Positions 33,336 through 40,448 of a stretch of DNA of 45,401 nt are shown here, one piece after another. The stretch lies in NCBI GenBank assembly GCA_015067675.1, contig SVMB01000020.1, positions 1 to 45,401 of the forward strand. The letters are read 5' to 3'. This DNA is from Oscillospiraceae bacterium (lineage in GTDB: Bacteria > Bacillota > Clostridia > Oscillospirales > QAMX01). The translations under genes were made by a program, and so were the position numbers. Under the pieces are notes generated by a model. It did no database searches. It saw nothing but the letters and a program-made list of their open reading frames with translations, and was not told where the DNA came from. Within the stretch, counting starts at the first letter, position 1. Each line of letters opens with the position of its first letter.

Positions 33336-33347
33336 CAAGCGGTAAAT

Positions 33348-34262
33348 TCAGGCTTTGCTCACAGGTTTTGAGCAGAAAGCGGAGATCGTGTCAAGCCATA
33401 ACTGCACAGTCTCCTTTTCAGGGAAGCCAAGTCCCTGCAGTGCGTATTCATGGCCAACGCTTTCGGCTTTGGATTCACCCAGCGGGTGATAGGGCTCGAT
33501 TTGAACTTCACGGATGCACGCGTAGCTGTCAGCAGTGCGGGCAATCCCACGAAAATGCTCGTCGTGATCGTTATACCCGGGGATAATCGGACAGCGAAGA
33601 ATGACATCTGCGTGATGCTCATTGAGCAGTGCGAGATTTTCCAGGATTACATCCTGTTTCACGCCGGTAAATTTGAGGTGATTCTCCGGATTGGTCTCCT
33701 TATAGTCAAACAGGAACAGATCCGTCACCGGGAGAATCTCCATGAAGTGCTCACGGGAACCCATACCGCAGGTTTCCATGGCCGTATGCAGGCCGAGCTT
33801 CTTTGCTTCCCGAAGAAGCGCTCCGGTAAACGGGAAATTGCTCATCGGTTCACCGCCGGAAATGGTCATGCCGCCGCCGGAATGATCATAGAAGGCCTTA
33901 TCCTGCATGACGACCCGCAGAACCTCCTCGACCGTCTTATCTTCACCGATGATTTCAAGCGCGCCGCCGCACACCTCCTGGCACTTGCCGCAGGCAATGC
34001 AGCCGCTGCGATCAAAGATATGTCCTTCCGGCGTGATGGTATGACCGCCGTGATCGCAGACTGTCGTACACTGACCGCAGCCGATGCAGAGATTAGGCCG
34101 GTAAGCCAGCTCCTGCTGCAGATTCTGGGTTTCGGGATTATGGCACCACAGGCAGCGCAGGGGGCAGCCTTTGAGAAAGACGGTCGTGCGGATGCCGGGG
34201 CCATCCTGAACGGAGAACTTCTGAATATTGGTAACTAACGTATGCTGCAGACGATCTTCCAT
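33348..34262 (-). CDS. Glycyl-radical enzyme activating protein (radical SAM)
   Basis: A 304-residue radical SAM activase. C33-x3-C37-x2-C40 in GCPLRCLWC binds the catalytic 4Fe-4S cluster and SAM, and MTISGGEPM is the downstream SAM motif. Two ferredoxin-like clusters follow (CIGCGQCTTVC and CIACGKCQEVC), the insert found in activases of choline lyase, glycerol dehydratase and similar enzymes but absent from short PflA. It installs the glycyl radical on a partner enzyme under anaerobic conditions. No glycyl-radical enzyme is in the window, so the partner lies elsewhere. The gene follows the MBL-fold gene after 26 bases (same operon). GAGGAA precedes the ATG. Confidence 0.93.
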   Translation of the reverse strand: MEDRLQHTLVTNIQKFSVQDGPGIRTTVFLKGCPLRCLWCHNPETQNLQQELAYRPNLCIGCGQCTTVCDHGGHTITPEGHIFDRSGCIACGKCQEVCGGALEIIGEDKTVEEVLRVVMQDKAFYDHSGGGMTISGGEPMSNFPFTGALLREAKKLGLHTAMETCGMGSREHFMEILPVTDLFLFDYKETNPENHLKFTGVKQDVILENLALLNEHHADVILRCPIIPGYNDHDEHFRGIARTADSYACIREVQIEPYHPLGESKAESVGHEYALQGLGFPEKETVQLWLDTISAFCSKPVSKA

Positions 34263-34288
34263 AACGGTTCCTCTTAATATATCAGTTA

Positions 34289-35080
34289 TCAGATTTCCAG
34301 TCTCATGCCGTCATAGGTCGGCACAAAGCCAATGGCACCGAACTGCTCACGGGCAGATTCGATATCGGGGAAATAGGTTTTTGCCAGATGATCGGCAACC
34401 ATAACCGTGGTGTCATCAACCATCTTCTTAACGGTGAATGCATGCTTCATGGTTGCAAGCATGGAGACACTGTTGTGATAGAAGTAAATATGGCTGCCCT
34501 GAATGCGGTATTTCATCGGATCATCGCCGAAAGTGGCGTCCATGATCATGCAGTCGTAGTGACCGTACTTCTCCATGGGCTGGAATGCTTCCGGTGCCAG
34601 CCATGCGCCGTCGCAGCCGTAAAAAACGGTCTTTTCGGCAGTTTTGATCACGTAATGATAGCAGGTTTCCAATGTGTCATCCACGTAATGGGTGGAGTAA
34701 ACGGGAAAGATCGTATATTCCCCGAAGGATTCTTCTTTCAGCAGCGGAATGGGATGAAAAACGACATTGGGATGATCCGGGATCTTATTGGGATAACCGG
34801 CGCTTCCGTAAACGTGGATGACATGATCTACGGCGATTCTGGTCAGCGTTTCGGCGCTGTAATGGTCACCGTGGCTGTGGGAGATGATGACATATTTAAT
34901 CTTTCTCATATCGGCGCCAAAGGTCTGCATAGCCTGCGGAACATCGGGATTGGGATCGATGAGAAGGTCTTCGTTGACAAGAACAGAAGTGCAGCGGCGG
35001 TCTGTGCCGGCAGCATCGCCAAGATACGCCGTATCACGCGGCCAGTCAGCGGCACCCGTTCCCAAAAACAGAAATTTCAT
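34289..35080 (-). CDS. MBL-fold metallohydrolase (PhnP/RNase Z-like)
   Basis: A 263-residue metallo-beta-lactamase-fold hydrolase. LFLGTGAADWPR opens the fold and VIISHSHGDHYSAE carries the zinc motif H68-x-H70-x-D72-H73. Further metal ligands are likely in YSTHYVDD, DATFGDD and VADHLAK. The family includes PhnP-type phosphodiesterases and RNase Z, and I cannot choose between a nucleotide, sugar-phosphate or other diester substrate. AAGGGAG precedes the ATG. It is first in an operon with the GRE activase, driven by its own promoter, an unusual pairing that may hint at a shared pathway. Confidence 0.87.
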   Translation of the reverse strand: MKFLFLGTGAADWPRDTAYLGDAAGTDRRCTSVLVNEDLLIDPNPDVPQAMQTFGADMRKIKYVIISHSHGDHYSAETLTRIAVDHVIHVYGSAGYPNKIPDHPNVVFHPIPLLKEESFGEYTIFPVYSTHYVDDTLETCYHYVIKTAEKTVFYGCDGAWLAPEAFQPMEKYGHYDCMIMDATFGDDPMKYRIQGSHIYFYHNSVSMLATMKHAFTVKKMVDDTTVMVADHLAKTYFPDIESAREQFGAIGFVPTYDGMRLEI

Positions 35081-35109
35081 AAAAGCTTCTCCCTTCGTTT
35101 GCTATCGTC

Positions 35110-35138
35110 AGTATAGCACAAAAAAACAGACAGTGCAA
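35110..35138 (-). promoter_or_regulatory. Promoter of the MBL-fold/GRE activase operon
   Basis: Minus-strand TTGCAC (35133-35138) and TATACT (35110-35115) are 17 bases apart. Confidence 0.7.
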
Positions 35139-35169
35139 CTGCCTTTCGACAATCCCGTCAAAATCCGGC

Positions 35170-35198
35170 TTGCAACACTGAACGTGATATGCTATACT
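35170..35198 (+). promoter_or_regulatory. Promoter of the GH20 gene
   Basis: TTGCAA (35170-35175) and TATACT (35193-35198) are 17 bases apart. The GH20 start codon is about 30 bases downstream, which rules out the longer reading frame beginning at 35189. Confidence 0.75.
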
Positions 35199-35230
35199 GT
35201 AGGCATATTCCGGGATGGAGGTTTATGACA

Positions 35231-37060
35231 ATGAAACATTGCTTGCATTGGGTCAAAAATGATACGGCACCCGAGATCAACCGGGCGCTCGAGGTGCTTT
35301 CACAGGATTATCCGTTCTGCTCGGTAGAAGAAGGAACTCTTCTGCGCTTTGTGCAGGGAGATGAGCTTAAAGTCACGGTAAGTGATACGGAAATCGTAGT
35401 TACCTACAACACAATGTCTGCTGCCATGCGCGGCGCAGGTATGGCACTGGCAGGTGTCGATACAGATGGCGAAAGCACGCCCTTTACCACCTTCGGCGTG
35501 ATGCTTGACTGCTCCCGCAATGCTGTCATGAAAGTATCGTATGCAAAGTCTGTCATTGCAAAGCTTGCGCTCATGGGCTATAACCTCGCCATGCTTTATA
35601 CCGAGGATACCTACCAGCTTCCCGATGAGCCTCACTTCGGCTTCCTGCGCGGTGCCTATACGCTTGAGGAAGTAAAGGAACTGGACGAATATGCAGATTC
35701 TCTCGGCGTTGAGCTCATCGGCTGTATCCAGACTCTGGGGCACATGGAACGTTTCTTCAACACCAAGGGCTCTGCTCCCCTGCGTGATACCGAGCGCATC
35801 ATGCTTGTCGGCGAAGAAAAGACCTATGAGCTGATCGCGAAAATGTTTGACTTCTGGTCCAAGGCCTGCCGTTCCCGCAGAATTCACATCGGTATGGATG
35901 AGGCGCATGGCCTGGGCACCGGCAAGTATGCAGATCTTCACGGTCATCGTCCTGTTTACGACATCTTCAACGAGCACATTGCCCGCGTCTGCGAGATGTG
36001 TGAAGAGTATGGTCTCAAGCCCATGATCTGGTCTGATATGTACTACCGTATGGGCAGCGAGAGACACGACTATTACGATGTGAATGCGGTCATTCCCGAT
36101 TACGTGGTTGACGCCGTTCCGAAGAATCTCGAGCTGGTGTACTGGGACTACTATCACCTCTACCCTGAGTTCTATGACAAGATGATCCAGTCACACCGTC
36201 AGCTCGGCGGAGAGCCTCTGATGGGTTCCGGCATCTGGACCTGGTACCGGTTCTGCTACGATCATAAGCAGACCGTGGATCGTGCAAACCCCTGTATCGA
36301 TTCCTGCCGCAAGATGGGTGTCAAGGAGTTCTTCTTTACCATCTGGGGTGACAACGGCGCATACTGCAACTTTGACACGGTACTGCCGGGTCTGCTGTAT
36401 GCCGCGGAGCGTATCTACGGCCGTTCCGGTGAGGAAGACGCACGCCTTGACATGCTTTCCGAAGCACTGGGTTGTGTGCCCTTCACCCAGGCAGTTCAGG
36501 CTTCCAGAATGAATTATCAGGCGCCTCACCGTGACAACGGCGTATCCACCGCCTCTATTCTGATGTGGGATGATCTGCTCCTTGGCATTGGCTGGCGCAA
36601 GCTTAATCTGGATGATGAACAGACGCGCTGCGACTTTAAGCGTGAGCTGAAAGAAAGCATCGCATATCTCAAAGACCTTCCCTATGAGCGTGCAGCCTCC
36701 CGACTCCTGCTTGCAAAAATCGAACTGAGGGAAGAAATGCAGAAAGCGTACGATAACCACGATATCGGTAAGATTCATGATGTCTGGTCGCTGCATATTC
36801 CGAAGATGATCGGGCTGATCGATGACTTCGGCACGGAATTTCGCCGTCAGTGGACAGCACATAACAGATACAATGGCATGGAATCCATTCAACTGCGCAT
36901 CGGCGGCATGCGTGCCCGCTGCGACGAGCTTGGCAAACGTCTGAGAGACTATGAAAAAGGACTTGATGATAAAATTCCGGAGCTTGAACTGGTCTACGAC
37001 GCCCGCTGTGACTCCAAGGGTGAGCGTTATCTTGACCTTGTTTCCATGGGTGTCCTGTAA
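35231..37060 (+). CDS. GH20 beta-N-acetylhexosaminidase, GcnA-like
   Basis: A 609-residue cytosolic exo-hexosaminidase that removes terminal beta-linked GlcNAc or GalNAc. A short beta domain (about 1-85) precedes the barrel. TFGVMLDCSRNAVMK begins the GcnA-like GH20 domain and RIHIGMDEAHGLG carries the catalytic pair D223-E224, Asp holding the substrate acetamido group and Glu the acid. LVYWDYYH and GIWTWYRF give the aromatic subsites. The C-terminal 200 residues are helical, as in GcnA (about 630 residues). The start at 35231 has GGAGG nine bases upstream; ATG 35225 is too close. The gene is monocistronic between a promoter and a strong terminator. Host mucin or N-glycan fragments are likely substrates. 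Confidence 0.9.
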   Translation: MKHCLHWVKNDTAPEINRALEVLSQDYPFCSVEEGTLLRFVQGDELKVTVSDTEIVVTYNTMSAAMRGAGMALAGVDTDGESTPFTTFGVMLDCSRNAVMKVSYAKSVIAKLALMGYNLAMLYTEDTYQLPDEPHFGFLRGAYTLEEVKELDEYADSLGVELIGCIQTLGHMERFFNTKGSAPLRDTERIMLVGEEKTYELIAKMFDFWSKACRSRRIHIGMDEAHGLGTGKYADLHGHRPVYDIFNEHIARVCEMCEEYGLKPMIWSDMYYRMGSERHDYYDVNAVIPDYVVDAVPKNLELVYWDYYHLYPEFYDKMIQSHRQLGGEPLMGSGIWTWYRFCYDHKQTVDRANPCIDSCRKMGVKEFFFTIWGDNGAYCNFDTVLPGLLYAAERIYGRSGEEDARLDMLSEALGCVPFTQAVQASRMNYQAPHRDNGVSTASILMWDDLLLGIGWRKLNLDDEQTRCDFKRELKESIAYLKDLPYERAASRLLLAKIELREEMQKAYDNHDIGKIHDVWSLHIPKMIGLIDDFGTEFRRQWTAHNRYNGMESIQLRIGGMRARCDELGKRLRDYEKGLDDKIPELELVYDARCDSKGERYLDLVSMGVL

Positions 37061-37066
37061 ATCACC

Positions 37067-37106
37067 AAAAAAGCGGTACAGCTCGAAGCTGTACCGCTTT
37101 TTTTAT
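37067..37106. terminator. Bidirectional intrinsic terminator
   Basis: The hairpin AAGCGGTACAGCT / AGCTGTACCGCTT with a CGA loop is flanked by an A-run and a T-run, serving the GH20 gene (+) and the convergent isomerase-like gene (-). Confidence 0.9.
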
Positions 37107-37115
37107 TCATGGAAC

Positions 37116-37928
37116 TTACCAGCCCAGGGTCTTGAGGTAATCGCGGCTCTGCTTGGCTGCAACGAGACTGGGAGTCTCATAGGTATTGTCCTGCTCGACA
37201 ACAACATACTTGGCGCCGCTCTCAACGGAGGCTGCAAGGATTGCCTTGAAGTCCTGCTTGCCCTGACCGACAGGACGGAACGCAAAGGCAGATGCGTCGG
37301 CCTTCTTGCCGTCGCTCTCGATGCCGATGAGCTCATACATATTCTCGGACTTCGATCCAACATAGTCCTTGAGATGAACGACCGGGCAGCGGCCGGCGTA
37401 CTTCTTGATGTAAGCCACAGGGCACTCACCGCCAACGCTGACCCAGCAGGTATCAAGCTCGGTCTGCAGAGCAGGAATGTTTTCATACATCAGATCAAGG
37501 GCATACTTATCGCCGATCTTGACAAATTCGAAATCGTGGTTATGATACACCAGCGTCTTGCCCATCTTCTCGCAGGCGTCGGCAACCTTCTTGATGTTGG
37601 CGATGACCTCGGCATAGGCGGGCGTGCCGGGACGCTGATCCTCAGGCAGATACGGAACGGCGATGTAGTCGACGCCCAGATCATTGTAATTGGCAACGGC
37701 AGCCTCGGGATCAGCGGCAAGCTCGACCAGCGGCACGTGAGCAGAAATCGCGGTCAGACCGGCAGCTTCAAGCGCCTTCTTGAATTCCGCACCGGTAAGA
37801 CCGAAGAGACCGGCAGTCTCAACGTAATCATAACCGGCATCCTTGACAGCCTTCAGAGCTGCTTCCAGATTCTTCTCCAGCTCATCACGGACAGTGTAAA
37901 GCTGCAGAGCAACAGGTAAAGTGTTCAT
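37116..37928 (-). CDS. Sugar phosphate isomerase/epimerase-like TIM barrel (AP endonuclease 2 fold)
   Basis: A 270-residue xylose-isomerase-like barrel. ALQLYTVRDEL is the typical N-terminus of the IolE/YcjR-like group. TLVYHNHDFEF, ELDTCWVSVGG, PVVHLKDYVG and YVVVEQDNTY carry the likely divalent-metal ligands (His, Asp, His, Glu). Family members isomerise, epimerise or dehydrate sugars and keto-sugars, and relatives act with Gfo/Idh/MocA enzymes on 3-keto glycosides. AAGGAGG precedes the ATG, and it has a solid promoter and a short 7-base hairpin (37946-37952 with 37965-37971) in its leader. It may be the elimination or epimerisation partner of the oxidoreductases at 6006-12265. Confidence 0.88.
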   Translation of the reverse strand: MNTLPVALQLYTVRDELEKNLEAALKAVKDAGYDYVETAGLFGLTGAEFKKALEAAGLTAISAHVPLVELAADPEAAVANYNDLGVDYIAVPYLPEDQRPGTPAYAEVIANIKKVADACEKMGKTLVYHNHDFEFVKIGDKYALDLMYENIPALQTELDTCWVSVGGECPVAYIKKYAGRCPVVHLKDYVGSKSENMYELIGIESDGKKADASAFAFRPVGQGKQDFKAILAASVESGAKYVVVEQDNTYETPSLVAAKQSRDYLKTLGW

Positions 37929-37981
37929 GACGGTTCCTCCTTAAGGGCAGATCAAAATCAAACAATCTGCCTGACAGCCTT

Positions 37982-38010
37982 ATCCTACCACATTTTCACC
38001 CACTTGTAAA
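37982..38010 (-). promoter_or_regulatory. Promoter of the isomerase/epimerase-like gene
   Basis: Minus-strand TTTACA (38005-38010) and TAGGAT (37982-37987) are 17 bases apart. The 313-base gap between this gene and marR also holds the marR promoter at 38163. Between 38011 and 38162 I see only AT-rich sequence and no gene. Confidence 0.65.
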
Positions 38011-38162
38011 GAGGTCGGAATATAAATCGCACAGCTTATGGGCGTGTTGAAGCGGCGAGGTTTTCTTACAGTTGGTTTTATAGATTCCGTCAACAGTTCG
38101 CAATACTATACAATCTGTTATGGTATTATTGCGGTTGTTACAGTAAGTTCACTTCTCAACGC

Positions 38163-38219
38163 TTGACATGTTTTTTTTACTATGTTACTATTTAGAAAGC
38201 AAACAATTGGAAATCTAAA
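38163..38219 (+). promoter_or_regulatory. Promoter of the MarR-ABC operon with downstream dyad (probable operator)
   Basis: TTGACA (38163-38168) and TACTAT (38186-38191) are 17 bases apart. Immediately downstream TTTAGA (38191-38196) and TCTAAA (38214-38219) form a dyad spanning the expected transcription start. A MarR dimer bound there would block its own operon, the usual autorepressor arrangement. Confidence 0.65.
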
Positions 38220-38241
38220 CAACAGAAAGGAGCAGGAACGC

Positions 38242-38724
38242 TTGGATCTGCATGAGTTAGGAACAATACTGCGTCACGTCTCACGCACGCATCGTAAGTT
38301 GAGCTGGGTGTACTACCGCGAATGCGGTTTCTCCACAGGGCAGCCTCCGATTCTGCGATATCTGCATGAGAATGACGGCTGTATTCAAAGCGATCTTTCC
38401 CGTTTTTTTCATCTGGAACCTGCCACCATTACCTCCAATCTGACCAACATGGAGCGTGACGGGCTGGTGGAACGCCGCCCGAACCCCACCGACCGCAGAG
38501 TCTGGAGAGTATTCCTGACAGAAAAAGGTCAACAGGCATATGAAAAGCTGCAGAAGAACGATGAAATCATCGCCAGGCAGTGTTTTGAGGGGTTTTCCGA
38601 AGATGAAGAGGCACTTGCAAAGGAGATTCTTCTGCGACTGCAGTCCAACATGCGTCAGGTTCTGGACGGCAGCACAAATACCAATAGCCGTGAATCACAG
38701 GGAGGAAAGAAAGAGTCATGCTGA
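38242..38724 (+). CDS. MarR-family transcriptional regulator
   Basis: A 160-residue winged-helix repressor of the MarR family, dimeric and usually released from DNA by small ligands. The recognition helix and wing are visible in IQSDLSRFFHLEPATITSNL and DGLVERRPNPTDRRVWRVFL (Asp-x-Arg wing tip). TTG at 38242 is taken as the start, since AAGGAG lies nine bases upstream; the ATG at 38182 falls inside the promoter spacer and cannot be in the transcript. The stop overlaps the first ABC gene, so the regulator and exporter form one operon. It probably represses its own operon and senses an exported compound. Confidence 0.9.
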   Translation: MDLHELGTILRHVSRTHRKLSWVYYRECGFSTGQPPILRYLHENDGCIQSDLSRFFHLEPATITSNLTNMERDGLVERRPNPTDRRVWRVFLTEKGQQAYEKLQKNDEIIARQCFEGFSEDEEALAKEILLRLQSNMRQVLDGSTNTNSRESQGGKKESC

Positions 38725-40448
38725 AACTGATTCGGTATTTTAAAGGAAAATCGCTGATACTGGCGATATTGGCACCGCTTTTCATGGTGCTGGAGGTCCT
38801 GATGGATCTGCAGCAGCCGACCCTAATGTCCGACATCGTTGATATCGGCATTGCAAACGGCGACCTTGGTTATGTTCTTGCCACCGGCGGCAGAATGCTG
38901 CTGTGCTCATTCTTCGGCGTTGTCGGCGGCGTCGGTTGCTGCGTTTTCTCCGGCATCGCGGCCATTTCCATGAGCCGTGATCTGCGAAACGATGTGTTTG
39001 GACAGATTCAGACCTATTCCTTCCGTGAGATTGATCAGTTCAAGACCTCATCTCTCATTACCCGACTGACCAACGACATCACGCAGGTTCAGAACCTCTT
39101 CATCATGATCATGCGCATGATGGTACGTGCGCCCATGACCTGCATCGGCGGCGTGGTGATGGCCATCTCCATCAGCCCCCGTCTTTCTCTGATTCTTGCG
39201 GTTGCGATGCCCGTCATGCTCATCGTCATGTTCTTCATCACCAGCCGTGCTTTCCCGCTGTTCCGCGTCGTTCAGGAAAAGATCGATAACATGAACAACG
39301 TCATGCGTGAAAATCTGCTGGGTATCCGCGTAACCAAAGCCTTTGTCAGCGAGCCCCGCCAGCTGGAACGTTTCGAGGCTGCCAATGATGACCTAATGAA
39401 CACCGCAGTTCGTGCATCCCGTATCACGGTTATCCTCTGGCCGATCATCAATGTGGTCGTCAACGGCTGTACCATTGCCGTATTCTGGTTTGGCGGCAAT
39501 ATGTTCATGAACGGCGAGATGGAAATCGGTAAGATCATGGCCTTCATCAACTATCTGACCCAGATTCTGGCCTCTCTGACCATGTCTGTCATGTTCATCA
39601 TGAGCTTCTCCCGTGCAAAGGTTTCTGCCGACCGTATCAACGAGGTCCTGAATACCAACAGCTCCATCACCGATATCACTGCCCCCGAAAAGGTCGGCGG
39701 CACCGACATTGAATTTCGCAACGTCAGTTTCCGCTATCATGAGAGCAGCGATTACGTTCTTCGAAACATCAGCTTCCATATCAAGGAAGGCGAGAGTATC
39801 GGCATTATCGGCGCCACCGGCTCCGGTAAGTCAAGCCTTGTTAATCTGATTCCCCGCCTTTACGATCCATCAGAAGGTGAGATTCTTCTGGGCGGAAAGA
39901 ACCTCAAGGATCTCGAGCTTCGCGATCTGCGCGCAGCCATTGGTATGGTTCTGCAGGAAAGTATTCTCTTCTCCGGTAAGATCCGCGAGATTCTTTCCTT
40001 TGGTAAAGCCGATATCACCGATGAGGAGATGGAAATCGCCGCTGCCGATGCGCAGGCGTTGGATTTCATCCGAGAAAAGGAAGACGCGTTTGACGGTATC
40101 GTTGAGCAGCGTGGCAAGAACTTCTCCGGCGGTCAGAAGCAGCGTCTTTCCATAGCCCGTACACTTGCACGCCGTCCGAAGATTCTGATTCTGGACGACT
40201 CCACGTCCGCTGTTGACCTGGCAACCGAAGCAAAGCTCCAGGCTGCGATCAAGAAGCGTATGGGCGACTGCACGCTGATCATCATCGCGCAGCGCATCAG
40301 CGCCGTTATGGATCTGGATCGTGTCTTCGTTATTGATGACGGCAAGCTTGTCGACGTCGGCAATCATCGTGAACTGCTTAAATCCAGTGATATCTACCGC
40401 AGCATTGCGGTATCCCAGCTGGGTGAGGAGGTGCTGATCAATGGCTGA
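38718..40448 (+). CDS. ABC exporter half-transporter, degenerate-site subunit
   Basis: A 576-residue fusion of a six-helix membrane domain (about 1-310) and a nucleotide-binding domain (about 330-576), type IV exporter fold. Walker A GATGSGKSS (K371), signature FSGGQKQRLS, and Walker B ILDDSTS, where D494 replaces the catalytic Glu. This Asp is the hallmark of the degenerate-site subunit of heterodimeric exporters such as LmrC or TM287. GGAGG precedes the ATG, which overlaps the marR stop by 7 bases. The partner gene overlaps by 8 bases, so they are made in equal amounts. It likely exports drugs, bile-like or amphiphilic compounds. Confidence 0.93.
   Translation: MLKLIRYFKGKSLILAILAPLFMVLEVLMDLQQPTLMSDIVDIGIANGDLGYVLATGGRMLLCSFFGVVGGVGCCVFSGIAAISMSRDLRNDVFGQIQTYSFREIDQFKTSSLITRLTNDITQVQNLFIMIMRMMVRAPMTCIGGVVMAISISPRLSLILAVAMPVMLIVMFFITSRAFPLFRVVQEKIDNMNNVMRENLLGIRVTKAFVSEPRQLERFEAANDDLMNTAVRASRITVILWPIINVVVNGCTIAVFWFGGNMFMNGEMEIGKIMAFINYLTQILASLTMSVMFIMSFSRAKVSADRINEVLNTNSSITDITAPEKVGGTDIEFRNVSFRYHESSDYVLRNISFHIKEGESIGIIGATGSGKSSLVNLIPRLYDPSEGEILLGGKNLKDLELRDLRAAIGMVLQESILFSGKIREILSFGKADITDEEMEIAAADAQALDFIREKEDAFDGIVEQRGKNFSGGQKQRLSIARTLARRPKILILDDSTSAVDLATEAKLQAAIKKRMGDCTLIIIAQRISAVMDLDRVFVIDDGKLVDVGNHRELLKSSDIYRSIAVSQLGEEVLING

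Noticed and set aside
38182-38241. ATG at 38182 as start of the MarR gene
   Set aside because: It falls within the promoter spacer upstream of the expected transcription start. TTG at 38242 has a well-placed ribosome binding site and gives a normal MarR N-terminus.
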